Source: Alopecurus myosuroides
Lineage: Eukaryota; Streptophyta; Magnoliopsida; Poales; Poaceae
DNA length: 64,000 nt
Assembly (NCBI GenBank): GCA_028641055.1
Contig: CM054059.1
Span: 437,560,515 to 437,624,514 of the forward strand
Reading direction: 5' to 3'
Shown piece after piece: positions 1-10,728 of this stretch (the first letter of the stretch is position 1; each line of letters begins with the position of its first letter). The notes beneath the pieces were generated by a model. The model did not search any database. It saw nothing but the letters and a program-made list of their open reading frames with translations, and had not been told where the DNA came from. The position numbers and the translations under genes were made by a program.

Positions 1-80
1 AAGAAGGGAGAAAACATGTAGCAATTGGTATAATACGATCATGGAGCATCAGAAATTGGGGATACGTTTATGACGTATCA
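1..80 (-). mobile_element. Terminal fragment of a gypsy LTR cut by the window edge
   Basis: These 80 bases match the end of the other long LTRs in the window (compare 31789-31868 and 36936-37014) and stop at the same ...CGTATCA terminus. They abut gag coding sequence directly at position 81, with no polypurine tract or primer-binding site between. This is what an LTR inserted inside an older gag gene looks like. The rest of the inserted element lies outside the window. If it is a clean insertion, the right target duplication should be the ATCAT at 81-85. Confidence 0.75.
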
Positions 81-701
81 ATCATCAAGAAGCTTTGTTG
101 CATTGCCCAAAGTGATGGACATAAAGGTACCTCCAGTAGCTGAATCCAATAAGTTCCTTGAGGAGAAATTCAGTCCTGCATAAAAGGTTTGTATAATTAT
201 CCAAGTAGTCAGTCCATGAGTGGAATAATTCTTCACCATAGTTTTCATTCTTTCCGAAGCTTTAACAACATGTTCATTATCAAATTGTTTAAAATTCATT
301 ATGTCACTTCTCAGGGATATAATCTTAGCAGGAGGATAATATTTTCCAATGAAAGCATCTTTACACTTAGTCCATGAATCAATACTATTTCTAGGCAAAG
401 ATAGCAACCATTCTTTAGCTCTTCCTCTCAAAGAGAAAGGAAATAATTTCAGTTTAATAATATATCCATCCACATCTTTATATTTATGCATCTCACATAG
501 TTCAACAAAATTATAAAGGTGAGCAGCAGCATCATCAGTACTAACACCAGATAATTGCTCTTTCATAACAAGATTTAGTAAAGCAGGTTTAATCTCATAG
601 AAAGCAGCAGTAGGAGCAGGTGGAGCAATAGGTGTGCAAATAAAATCAGTGTTGTTTGTGCTAGTGAAGTCACACAACTTAGTATTCTCAGAGGAACTCA
701 T
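81..701 (-). pseudogene. Retrotransposon Gag, N-terminal 207 codons, truncated by an LTR
   Basis: An open minus-strand frame starts at the ATG at 699-701 (M-S-S-S-E-N-T-K) and stays open until the LTR junction at position 80. It contains the plant Retrotrans_gag (capsid) core: a motif around L-P-R-N-S-I-D-S-W, then A-F-I-G-K-Y-Y-P-P, then a Y-S-T-H-G-L segment. A close homologue lies at 38492-39736. The leader and a tRNA-Asp-type primer-binding site lie just upstream, as expected for an Athila-like Ty3/gypsy element. The LTR removes the C-terminal part, so it cannot make complete Gag. Family assignment to the Sabrina-like elements of Triticeae is an inference. Confidence 0.8.
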
Positions 702-865
702 TTTAGCAGAATAAAAGCAAGCAAACAAATAACAGCAATAAAGTACACTATTTTTTTGTGTGTTTTTGACAAAGAGAAGCAAAACAAGACAAAAATAAAA
801 ACAAGACAATAATCAAAATAAAGAGGTTGAGAGTGAGAGACTCCCCTTGCCAGAAGACTTCCTTC

Positions 866-883
866 TACCCGGCAACGGCGCCA
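866..883 (-). other. Primer-binding site, tRNA-Asp type
   Basis: The minus strand reads TGGCGCCGTTGCCGGG followed by one mismatch. It is complementary to the 3' end of plant tRNA-Asp, the primer used by Athila-like gypsy elements. The same site recurs at 35388-35405 and 56902-56919. It is separated from the LTR end by exactly 10 bases in all three copies. Confidence 0.8.
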
Positions 884-893
884 GAAATTTCCT

Positions 894-2470
894 TGATGTT
901 GTGTGTTGGGATACACCAAGAGGAGGGTGTGATGAGCACAGCGGTAGGAAATTCCCCTTAGTTAAGAACCAAGGTTATCAATCATGTAGGAGAAAGAGGA
1001 CCTTCGGAAGGTGGATGCCACTGACGGTGCTGATGGCTCACCGGTGTCAGCAACAACATTGAACCTGCACACAACACAACCAAAATACATTGTCCCAATG
1101 GTATAGTGAGGTTGTCAATCTCACCGGTCTTGCTGAAAACAAAGATTAGACGTATAGTGTGGAAAATAATGTATGCTTGCAGTAAGTAAAGAAAGCAGGA
1201 AATTGTGGTGGTTGGTTTTTACAGTGTAGGAAAATGGACCGGGCTTCATAGGTTCACTAGTGGTGGCTCTCCATAAAAGATAGAATGCTGTGTGAACAAA
1301 TTACAGCTAGGAATTGACAAATATAGGTTGCACCGTAGTGCACATTCATGGCATGATGACTACTATGATATTTAGTGTGGGCATTACAACAATATACATA
1401 GACCGTAATCCAACTTCATTTATGACTAATAATTCACCCTCAGGTTATCATCCGACCCCCTTAGGTATTAAGTTGCAAGCAACAGATATCTGCATTAAAC
1501 AAAGTGTGTAATGTAAGCAATTATTATGCACGCGGGCACTCTCACCGCTGTTTTCTCCCTAATGGCAACAACACATCCTCCTCCTTCACGTTTCTGTCAC
1601 TCAAGCAAGGTGGTGAGGAGGCATGAACCCACTATCAAGCATAAATACTCCCTCTTGGAGTCACTAGCAACTACTTGGCCAGAGCAACCACTAGCAACGG
1701 AAAACATGCAAGATCACAAATAACATATGCAATAAAGACTATAATCAACTTGGTATAAGTTCAATATTCATCGGATCCCAGCAAACACACCAGATAGAAT
1801 TACATAAGATCAATCTCGATCATGTTAGGCAGCTCACGAGATCTAAAAATGGAGGCATATTAGGAGAAGCCAACCATCTAGCTACTGCTATGGACCCGTA
1901 GTCCAAGAATGAACTACTCACGCATCACTCCGGAGGCAGGCATGGTGATGTAGATGCCTCCGACGATGATCTCCTCTCTGGCAGGGTGCCGGAGACAGCT
2001 TCAGAACCCCCTTGATCTAGGGTTGACGGTGACGGCGGCCGCGGAACTTTTTGGGGATATTTGATCAGGTGTTTAGGGTTTACCATCCGAGGGGATTAAA
2101 TAGGCGAAAGGGCAGAGGCGGTGGAGCTCTGGGGGGGCCCACACCACTCCCTAGCGCGGCCAAGGGGGTCCGCGCCACCCCATGGTGTGGGCCACCTGAT
2201 GCCCCTCTTCGTCTCCTCTTCGGTATTTTGGATGCTTCCGGGGAAAATAGGACTTCCGGGCTTCGAACTTTCCCATTCCGAGAATATTTCCAGAACAACT
2301 TTTCTGAAACTAAAAACAACAGAAAACAGGGAACTGGCTCGGTGGCATCTTGTCAATAGGTTAGTCCGGAAAATCGATAAAAATGACATAAAGAAGGGAG
2401 AAAACATGTAGCAATTGACATAATATCATCATGGAGCATCAGAAATTATAGATACGTTGGAGACGTATCA
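894..2470 (-). mobile_element. Gypsy LTR shared between two internal regions (LTR A)
   Basis: The LTR is 1577 bp, running TGATGTTG...CGTATCA on the plus strand; sense is minus. It aligns along its length with LTRs at 25253-26849, 30267-31868, 35416-37014 and 56930-58506. An AT-rich TATA-like TATTTAA (sense) lies near 2096-2102. The low-coordinate side has the primer-binding site and gag. The high-coordinate side has the polypurine tract and 3' internal sequence. The flanking 5-mers (TTCCT and AGCAT) do not match. It is therefore not a simple solo LTR; it looks like the product of recombination between two elements or a tandem array. Confidence 0.8.
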
Positions 2471-3120
2471 AGCATCCCCAAGCTTAGTTCCTACTCGTCC
2501 TCGAGTAGGTAAACGATAAAACAATAATTTCTGAGGTGACATGCTACTAACATAATCTTGATCATAAAAATGTAAAGGCATATGCAAGCCGAGATCATAG
2601 AACTTCAAACACAAACATGATAAATACAACTTTAATAATAAAGCAAAGCAATAACCTTTCATCTAAAGGATCATAAGAAATAAAGCAAAGAAAGATAAAC
2701 GTCTATTTCAGGTATAGAGAAAGTATGGCAAAATGATATTTCGCTAGTCCTTAAGAGTGGGGCAAAACATAAATGCCAGGACACCTTTAAAGTTTATGAG
2801 GAAGAACAAATGATATCACATCATGAAGTAATTATTGATGTTCATGGGATAGTGCATATAGAACTAAGAATGGCAAAAATGCTCTCTCAACTATGCATAA
2901 AGTTAGAAGATGGAGACTCAACATAAAAGTAAAAGAAAGTCCCTTCGCGGAGGGAAGCAGGGATCACTCATGTGCTAGAGATTTTATTTTATTAAACAGA
3001 GGTATTAAAAGTTCGACACTCCTCCCATCCATCTTTCACAAACCATGGCTAACCGAATCCTTGGGTGTCTGCCAACAATCACATACTGTGGAGGAGATCT
3101 ATATTTTTGGAGATGTATTT
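2471..3120 (-). mobile_element. 3' internal region with polypurine tract of a gypsy element
   Basis: The polypurine tract (sense AAGCTTGGGGATGCT) touches LTR A. The non-coding sequence behind it parallels 26850-27338 plus 28731-28925, and also 31869-32515. Homology stops abruptly near 3120, within a GAGATGTAT stretch, where unrelated sequence begins, so the element is truncated there. No coding sequence is visible; this part of the family is non-coding in every copy here. Confidence 0.7.
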
Positions 3121-3790
3121 TGGGAAAAGTGTGAGACATTTGTGGCGTTGATTAGGCCTTTGTGGCAAAGCTCACTCCCCTCCAACAAGACATACTCCCC
3201 TAACAAGGAGGAACTCGAGAATACATCCTTTTCTCCGCTTGCTTCCACTTCGGTTACTTCTGTCCTTTAGCTTTACTTTGTGCTTGTTTCTTACTTAGTG
3301 TAATCCTTTTCATATAGGTAAATTCACCTTAGTTGTCTAGAGAATTTACCTTTATGTATAATCAAAATAGAAAAAGTATTAAAATTTGGAGGTAACACCT
3401 ATTCACCCCCTAGGTGCCCATACGATCCGTTCACATGTGTTGGGATCTCTCCACCTCAATTGTGAACTAGTAACGATTAGCCCTGGACGACGAAGCACTG
3501 CCGGACTTTGATGGACGTACGTGTGCAAATTCTCTAAGGGGTAACACGTGATACCCTCACTCCACTGGATCCAGAAGGCATGATACGGGGAGACGGCAAC
3601 AATCCCAACACTAGGCTTAGCTGCGGGACTATTCATCAGGCATCACCGACATTGTCATCGACACAAGTTTCGTGCTCCGTGTTGGTAACGATCAGATCTA
3701 ACCTCGCCCGTACCTCGATAGTAGATCCTATGTGCTACGTTGGTCGGATTTTTTTTAAAATTATGATACGTACACCAATATAAAAGGCCA
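3121..3790. other. Old repeat-derived sequence, unassigned
   Basis: About 3300-3420 resembles the end of a plant LTR (an A-rich run, then ACCTATTCACCCCCTAGGTGCCC). The stretch 3440-3790 gives only short interrupted frames. I see no gene and could not define element ends. Confidence 0.3.
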
Positions 3791-4690
3791 CTCATTTCCG
3801 TCAAAACGAAATGCTTTCCCTAGATGCCGCTCCCCCACGAGAGCAACAATAGGGATGCGACTCCGCTTCCTTTCGATCTCCATTGGCGAGTGTGTTGGTC
3901 CTCTCTCTCTCCGCTTGATGCTCTGACGGTAGGAGGGAAGAGGGACCGCGTTCCTCCGTTCTGGCTTGGTAGTTATGGTTAGGGTTCATATACTATGGTG
4001 TTCCGTTGGGTGGTGTGAGCGGCGTCCGGACGAATAAATTTTCCTCGGCTCCACTCCCACATCGTCGGTTTCCTTCATAGAGGTGTCTTCTAATTTATGG
4101 CATCGTGTGCTTATCGATCTTCTGATCGATAGTGTTAGGGTTCATGGATGGTGTCGGCGAGGCGGCGGCGACGACTCCGTCATATGTGTCTTACATGCCA
4201 TGATGTAGAAAGGAGGATCTGTCCACGAGCTGTCCGATGGCTACAACCCGTGGTTGTGGCTGTATTGGCACGCGGTTGAAGATGGAGGCCATGAAACACG
4301 GAAGGTGGTCCGTAGATGGTGGATCTGGCGTGATCTCTCGACTCCCTCAACGTGAGGCGGCGGATCTGGGACCGGGAAGGCACGCGCAAGATCCCGAGTC
4401 GACATGTCACAGACGATATGTGTAGGTCTGGTCTTCGGTTGAGAAACCCTCTCTGGGGATGGTGTTTCTCCGTTCTGGCGGGAATGTATATATTTTTTCT
4501 TTTCTGCCACACTAGTGGTTGGCGACGCCGATAGTGTCGGTATGCGTAGGGATGCAAGGACGAGGCTTGCCTGCGCCCTCGGTGTGCGCCCATCGGTGCG
4601 CCCAGGCTGCGTGGCGTCCATCCAAGGCTTCCACAAAATTCGCCCCGCGTTAGAGGCTTAGAGCCTATTATAGTTCGAAAAAAAAACAAA
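3791..4690 (+). other. Possible retroposed sequence ending in an A tract
   Basis: This is a GC-rich, non-coding-looking stretch that ends in TTCGAAAAAAAAAC near 4675-4687, in the manner of a LINE or retroposon 3' end. No reverse transcriptase, no target duplication and no convincing ORF were found. Open frames on both strands look like by-products of base composition. Confidence 0.25.
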
Positions 4691-5030
4691 TCTGGAGAAC
4701 TCCCGAGACGTAATACTCGCATCCAACAACAAAAGCACACCATTATACAATATGAACTCCGGCGACGAGGCCACTCCCTCCACCGCCACACTCTCTTCCT
4801 AACACCTCATGGACCGCCGGTGCTACGGGAAAAATAGAACGCCGTCCAGGTGCGCGGTATCGATGCCAACCGCGTGCGAGCTCCTATCAGCGTGTTGCTT
4901 CAGCGGCGGAGGCAAGACATCACTTCCAAGAACGACGACGCTGAAGAAGATTGCCACATGAATGAAGATGGGTGCGTGCGACGAGCAAACCAAATATTGC
5001 ATAATCACGCCGCAAAGTGTAGCCGCCATG
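4691..5030. other. No gene recognised
   Basis: This is intergenic sequence before the hAT element. Frames are short, overlap on both strands, and have no recognisable domain. Confidence 0.4.
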
Positions 5031-5038
5031 GCTGAGCA

Positions 5039-5620
5039 CAAAGCTGGCCATCTGGGCCGTGCCAGCGTGCCGGCCCGCGAGCACGGAGGCACAGCCCGCC
5101 ATGGGCCTGGCACGACACGTGGCTTGGTGGGCCGTGCTCGGCCCGTGGCCCGCCTGGGGCCTGGAGGCCGAGCCCGCGTGCCGGCACGAGCACGGCCCGT
5201 TTAGCGGCCAGGAACGCGGCGGCCCACGACGGCACGCCAGGGCCACTCGCACGGTGCGGCTGATAGCAGCCCAACAAGCAGAAAAAACCCTATTTTCGGC
5301 AGTTAGGGGCATTTTTAAGCGAGTTTAGGGGCTTTTAACCGAGATTTGTCTAAATTAGCCTATTTTAAGCAGGATTTCGATTTTTTTTTTGGCAAAAATA
5401 GTCAAAACAGGCACGTGGGCCAAAACAGGCATATGGGCCTAATCGTGCCGTGGGCCGGCACGTTTAAGTCAGGGGCCGTGCCTCGGCCTTTAGGCCAGGC
5501 CCGTGTGCCGGCACGGCACGGCCCGCTTACTAAACGTGCCCTGGTAGGCCGTGCCAGGCCAGGCCCGCCAAGGCGTAATCGTGCCTGGGCCGTGCCGTGC
5601 CGGCCCGCTGGCCAGCTCTG
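5039..5620. mobile_element. Non-autonomous hAT element (MITE-like) with 8-bp target duplication
   Basis: The element is 582 bp and is bounded by terminal inverted repeats CAAAGCTGGCC (left) and CAGAGCTGGCC (right, reverse complement), one mismatch in 11. A perfect 8-bp direct repeat, GCTGAGCA, flanks it at 5031-5038 and 5621-5628. The 8-bp duplication and CA-starting ends are diagnostic of the hAT superfamily. Both subterminal regions are packed with copies of GGCACGG/CCGTGCC in both orientations, as expected for hAT transposase-binding subterminal repeats. No transposase is encoded; the several open frames here are by-products of the GC-rich repeats. Confidence 0.88.
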
Positions 5621-5628
5621 GCTGAGCA

Positions 5629-5997
5629 CCCCGCGTTTTTGTCTTCTCTGTCCACCGGTGCGCCATGGCCACAGAGCCGCCATGGCTTGCAGTTTTTGTA
5701 TGAAATGAGAACAGCATCGGCCCGGCCGACGCTTGCCAGCACTTCGTTGACTCGGGAAAATACATAGGTACTCCTATAAAATCCGCCTTCGTTTTTTTTT
5801 TGAGAAAATATCAGTCGTGGCGAAATAGACGGCCAAGTGCCGTTGGACGTGAGTCAGGTAGACGTGGTGCACCGATGGGCACAAGGCTGCGGCGCAGGCA
5901 AGCCCAGTCTAGGATGCAAGGGCTGTTTTTTTTTTAACGTTTGGGTTTCTTTCTATAAAGTTTTCGGTGGCAGTTGTTTTCGCAAGATCGTCTTTGG
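5629..5997. other. No gene recognised
   Basis: This is sequence between the hAT element and the first Stowaway element. It has poly-T runs near 5790 and 5928 and no supported coding region. Confidence 0.4.
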
Positions 5998-5999
5998 TA

Positions 6000-6102
6000 C
6001 TCCCTCCGATCCATTTTAATAGGTGCTGAAGTGGATGTATCTAGACATGTTTTATTGCTAGATACATCCACTTTAACACCTATTAATATGGAACGGAGGG
6101 AG
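6000..6102. mobile_element. Stowaway MITE (Tc1/mariner), 103 bp
   Basis: The ends are CTCCCTCCGATCCA and, as reverse complement, CTCCCTCCGTTCCA. TA dinucleotides lie at 5998-5999 and 6103-6104, the standard Stowaway target. The inside is an almost complete palindrome (GTGGATGTATCTAG paired with CTAGATACATCCAC), so the element folds into a long hairpin. Confidence 0.93.
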
Positions 6103-6135
6103 TAGTTTTAGTGGGACTTCTGTAATCTCTTTTTA

Positions 6136-6246
6136 CTCAAATTAATTGTCTCCAAGTTTGATAAAAGTGGACGTATCTAGACATAATTTAGTGTTAGATA
6201 CATCCACTTTTGTCAAACTTTGTTACGGTTAATTTGAAACGGAGGT
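6136..6246. mobile_element. Decayed Stowaway-like MITE
   Basis: This is a second palindrome: AAATTAATTG...AAGTTTGATAAAAGTGGACGTATC on the left pairs with GATACATCCACTTTTGTCAAACTT...TTAATTTGAAACGGAGGTA on the right. The right end retains CGGAGG before TA; the left end has lost the canonical terminus. It is older than its neighbour at 6000-6102. Confidence 0.7.
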
Positions 6247-6249
6247 AGC

Positions 6250-6526
6250 ACGTAATGATGACTGATGAGATACACGGTCACTTAAAAACCCGAATAAAAC
6301 GACACCAGGCTTTCCTTAAAAAGAGACTTAAAACGGGGCAAATTTTGGCGCTACATGAATTCGGCAACTCTAGACTGAACTGAGGAATTCCTCCTCTGCG
6401 TTTTAGGACGACCCTCGGCCCAAAATTAGGGGCGAAACCCAGCCAATCCAGCCCCCGTCAATCCCATCCCCGAAATTCCGCGATCCGAATCTAAACTCTC
6501 CCAAATCCCGTCCCGTCCCCGGTCCG
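6250..6526 (+). promoter_or_regulatory. Probable proximal promoter and 5' UTR of the GeBP gene
   Basis: This is the gap between the MITEs and the start codon. It contains GGCCCA at 6417-6422, the core of site II/TCP elements common upstream of plant housekeeping genes, and a C-rich leader just before the ATG. I see no clear TATA box, consistent with a broadly expressed TATA-less promoter (inference). Confidence 0.4.
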
Positions 6527-7654
6527 ATGCTTCCCTCCGGCGACGGCTCGTCGGCCGCCGTCGCCGCTATCTCTTTCCCCGACGCGGACGGCGACGACTA
6601 CTCCGAAGACGGCGACTTCACCGGCGCTCCATTCCTCGAACCGCCCGATCCGGGCCTCCCCGACCCCACCTCTTCCTCCGCCACCGCCCTGCTCCCCGCG
6701 GGTGGAAGTGGCGGCCAGGCCTCGTCCGGCGGCGAGCGCCGGCCCCTCTTCCAGCGCCTCTGGACGGAGGAGGACGAGATCGTGATCCTCCGCGGGTTCG
6801 CGGAGTTCACCGCCGCCCGCGGCACGGCGTTCGCGTCTCACCAGTACGACACGGACCCGTTCTACGAGGACATGCGGCGCCGCCTCCAGATGGACTTCTC
6901 CAAGAGCCAGCTCGTCGAGAAGCTCCGCCGCCTCAAGCGCAAGTACCGCAACTGCGTCTCCCGCCTCCGCGGTTCCGGCGCCACCTTTTCCTTCCGCTCC
7001 TCTCACGAGCAGGCCATTTTCGAGATCGCGCGCAACATCTGGCGCCCCGCGAATAAGCACGGCCGGGATCCCTCGGCCGACTCCGACGACGAAGAAGCTG
7101 TTATCGCCGCCGCGGCGGTCGCTGCCACAGCCGTCCCTGCGAACACCAGCCCCAATGGGAACGGGGAAGTCAGATCTCCCTCGGGCTCAGGGCGGCAGCG
7201 CCGCCGTAGACGCTCTTCAGAGTCCGCCACTGTCCCTGTCCCTGCCAACATTGTGGTGCAACACACTCAGCCAGTGCAGGTGCCTGTGCCAGTCCCTGTC
7301 AAGATTGATGATTCGTTGCCAACACTGCCCCAGATACCAATGCCTGTGACGGTGACCATGGAAGGCTCAGAATCTCCCAGATTTCCAGTCATGCCTCAGT
7401 CTGGAGTTGTTGATGTTGACAAGAATTGTCTGACACCTCTGTTTAAGGAGATGATTCATGCCGTGATACATATTGGATCCAATCCGTTTGGTGTAAAACT
7501 GCCTGAGCCGCCGACCGGATTGCCCATGGAAGGGGAGAAATGGAGAAATCAACGAATTCTGGAGCTGGAAGTGTACTTGAAGCGGATCGAACTGCTGCAG
7601 GACCAGGTGAAGGCGGCGCTTGAGGAGCTCAAGTCCTCCACACCTGGGACATGA
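6527..7654 (+). CDS. GeBP/storekeeper-like (DUF573) transcription factor, single exon, 375 aa
   Basis: This is a plant-specific DNA-binding protein of the GLABROUS1-enhancer-binding (GeBP/STKL, DUF573) family, acting in the nucleus. An acidic low-complexity N-terminus (residues 20-60) precedes the family's DNA-binding domain at about 76-172: it opens with F-Q-R-L-W-T-E-E-D-E, has the L-V-E-K-L-R-R-L-K-R-K-Y core near 129-140 and ends F-E-I-A-R-N-I-W. A basic stretch at 223-230 (R-Q-R-R-R-R-R-S) is a likely nuclear localisation signal. A Val-Pro-rich linker follows. A leucine-rich amphipathic helix at about 340-370 fits the non-canonical zipper known in this family. The gene is intronless, as is usual. 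The start is the first ATG after a stop-containing C-rich leader. The family call is firm; target genes cannot be read from sequence. Confidence 0.92.
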   Translation: MLPSGDGSSAAVAAISFPDADGDDYSEDGDFTGAPFLEPPDPGLPDPTSSSATALLPAGGSGGQASSGGERRPLFQRLWTEEDEIVILRGFAEFTAARGTAFASHQYDTDPFYEDMRRRLQMDFSKSQLVEKLRRLKRKYRNCVSRLRGSGATFSFRSSHEQAIFEIARNIWRPANKHGRDPSADSDDEEAVIAAAAVAATAVPANTSPNGNGEVRSPSGSGRQRRRRRSSESATVPVPANIVVQHTQPVQVPVPVPVKIDDSLPTLPQIPMPVTVTMEGSESPRFPVMPQSGVVDVDKNCLTPLFKEMIHAVIHIGSNPFGVKLPEPPTGLPMEGEKWRNQRILELEVYLKRIELLQDQVKAALEELKSSTPGT

Positions 7655-9015
7655 GGCATTTAAATTAGGAACTGATAAGGTGACTCTGGTTATAGGATTC
7701 TTGCTACAGTTCTGAGGGTAGATGTTTAGGTTTTCCTCTTTTCTTTTCTTTTGGCAGATTTTCGTCCATAAAAGAACATTGTTGACAGGATTTGGGCTTG
7801 AAACTAGTTTATTTCTGGTTCTAATTGTTCATGTGATATTTATCCACGATTTATTTCTTTGTAGTGTAGGTGTTCCTTTTTTTTATCTGTGGAAGTGTTA
7901 TGCTTTGAGCGGCCAGTAAGGTCTCCTGATAGAAATCTTTAACATTCTCAATTAATTTCTTAGGATTGTTGTAGTTTCAGTATTTCACCAAGTTTACTAA
8001 TGTCTATGATGAAGGTCATGGAATTTGATACTAGGCACCAGTGTTTAATTTGTGTGTCAGCATGAAAATATGACAGAGTGACAGGCTAAACACGTGATAG
8101 GGATAGTTTAACTTTTATTTGAGTATAATTCATGACCCTGTTTTTTCATGAAGACTGGAAAATACTTGATATTTGCGTACCAGTTAATTTGAAGCTCACT
8201 TTTCCGCGATTCCAGTGCATTAAGTTTTTTTTCCCTGTTGCAATTAGAACATGAGTTTTTGCTCAGTCACATGCATTGCCATTCTGAAGACCAGAGTTCG
8301 TTTTGTGCATCAGATTTGCAGCCTGGGGCGGTAAATTTGTCAGCCTGTCATACTCAAGACGGTAGTAAGTGTGATGTTGTTAGAGGGTGAAGCACTGAAA
8401 TTTAGGTCAACCGCTGTACTGCCTAATGAATAATGTGCTCATAGTTGTGTCTGTAAGCTTTGACTTCAACTTGACATTTCCCAGCCGAAACTTGAACTAA
8501 CAATGCATATGTGCAACTTGTAAACATATTACAGTGTATTTGTCATCTGCACAATCTAAATTGAAGTACATTTTAGTCTTGTTTTTAAATTTTGGCCAGC
8601 TCACTCTGTAAATTACCATCTTCGTTGGTAGTGCCGACATCCAAATACGAGTCAAACATACCATCTTATGGTGCGCAGGAATTGCTAAATCAGAGAACCC
8701 AGTAATAAATAAGAAAAGAAAGAGGGTACAAGTTTCATGGAAAAGTATGAAGCATCAAGGCAATGATGACCATCAGAACCTTTATCACACTGGAATTGGC
8801 TTTGCCATTCTGTTTGCTGAAAGAGAACGGTTCCTGAGTTAAGTACAAATGCCGTAACTGAGATAAAAACTTGTCCGAGACAATGTAGCATGCATAATGG
8901 AATACAAGTAAGATTTCTAGTGAGAATACAGGAATTTCAGTGTCGCCAGCAAACAATGTTTTCCATAGCACTGCCTGTCCTGATTGCAGCCATACCATGT
9001 CAGTTGAAGGCATTA
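7655..9015. other. Convergent 3' flanks, no gene
   Basis: This holds the 3' UTR and downstream region of the GeBP gene on the plus strand, and the 3' flank of the isomerase relic on the minus strand. It is AT-rich with only short frames. I could not fix a polyadenylation signal with confidence. Confidence 0.5.
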
Positions 9016-9661
9016 CTACTTAGTCTTCACCTTCTCAGCTTGATGAATTGCCGTGCAGATCCTCTTCCAGCTCCTTGTATAGAGATCAGCAAGGGTATCA
9101 CAACCCATGAACTGCTTGCGCCGATGAAATACGCCCAGAAGTTGAGACAGCGGTAGCGAAGTAGACAATACATCCATAGAGCTGACCGAGACACACGGTG
9201 AACTGGAGGATATGGCTGTAGGACTTCTGGGATGCAATAGCATAGCTGCAACCAGCAAATTTGTGGTAAGATAGAATAAAAGGTGTTACATCATTAAAAA
9301 TTGAAACAGCAGGGGACTGGAATTTCTTATATTGCAGCTTGGCTACACACTTGTACTACTCCCTTCAAAGTCAAAATCCCTGTCAATCTACTCCAATCCC
9401 CTTCAATCCACTTGGGATGGGGCTTAACCGAACAAAGCCTGAAAATGCTATAAGAGAAGATTACTTAGACATCCAGAATAAGTTCACTAGAAATGATGCT
9501 GCTTCCTTGTCTTGCTATCTTGTGCAGTTGAAGCGATTTAATCTGGACAGATCAAAATCCAAAACCACAAAATGTACGGTTTGTTTCCGCATTTAATCAC
9601 CAAACATGCACTGTAGATTTATTCAACCATAGTTACTCTCCTGGAAGAACATTAATCTGTA

Positions 9662-9711
9662 AAATTATTTTATTGTTATATTTTGTAAATTATTTCATTG
9701 TTATATTTTGT
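9662..9711. repeat. 25-bp unit, two tandem copies
   Basis: An AT-rich 25-base unit is repeated once with one mismatch (9662-9686 and 9687-9711), inside the last intron of the isomerase relic. It is probably replication slippage. Confidence 0.8.
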
Positions 9712-10728
9712 AAAATTAGTACGATCCTTGGATCAACCTCCCCAAACCCAGTATGGATCCTGTTTCCTCGATCAGTCGCGTGACTACCGTACCAATGGTA
9801 GCATGTGAGCTCATCTACCTCCGCATTAAGGTAGGGCGTATTACATCTCAAAAAAAAAAAAAGTAGGGCGTATTAAGTTTATGGGGCTTATAGTTTATAC
9901 GCAGAACTTTTCAAAGGAAACTTGTAATTAAGCATACCCAGTTTCTGTTCAAAATATGTTTAAAATGCAGTGCACATATCAGTACCACACAAGAAACAGC
10001 GCAAGCTTCCGCTGCTGCTTACCGAAGTCTCAAGAATCATCGATAAGACGAGGACACCGACACCTACACTGCAGGCAGAGATGCAGGGCCTTCCAGCAGG
10101 ACCGTGATCTCCTCGACGGTGACGATGGCGGTGTCTCTGGCGACGTACCTCGAGTCAGTACTCCTTCACTGCACAACTCGAGAGAATTGCAGATCTCAAA
10201 AGCTCCATCTTGCTCGGCTGATCTGAACTTGGAGCTGAAAACAGAGTGACGTGCCACGGGAAAATTGGAGACTCGCGAGTTTATCGAAGTAATTGTTAAT
10301 TGACCCTTACAAATGTCTCAAAGACGTTAAGAATGCACACGGCCAAAAAGAAAAGAAAGAAAAAAAGGAAAAAAAAAGCCTCGCCACGGTGATGAACCAC
10401 TCGCAACAGCAACACACAAATCACCACTAAAGATAGCACTGGGACTACAAAATCAGCAGAACCTCCATGATTTGATGGGTGAGGCCGGTGTACACCCACC
10501 AGCACATGAGCACACGGTCGGCCTAGGACAGCTTGCCGCACCTCCCTACGAAGGAATCCAACACGTGAGCTGATGCCGTCGTGTGATTCGTGTCCATTGC
10601 GAGAAAGCCACATTGAGAAGAGAAATGTTTTTTTTAGATAGAAGCTTTTTATTTGGTGTGTGTTAGCTCGGAGCTAACAAAGTTCCACATGACACACCGG
10701 AGAGAGACAACACTAGGACTGCGCATGA

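Noticed and set aside
894..2470. LTR A as a simple solo LTR
   Set aside because: No matching 5-bp duplication, and the two sides carry a primer-binding site/gag and a polypurine tract, so it joins two element interiors.
4180..5328. Frames in 4180-5328 as genes
   Set aside because: They are driven by GC-rich repeats, and the second half is the subterminal repeat array of the hAT element. No start context, introns or domains.
6491..7060. A 189-codon minus-strand frame
   Set aside because: Antisense shadow of the GeBP gene; low-complexity Ala/Gly/Glu sequence without domain.
9831..9876. GTAGGGCGTATTA repeated around a 13-A run as a possible regulatory or CRISPR-like repeat
   Set aside because: Only two copies and a homopolymer between them. 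Nothing resembles a CRISPR array, and this is plant nuclear DNA.
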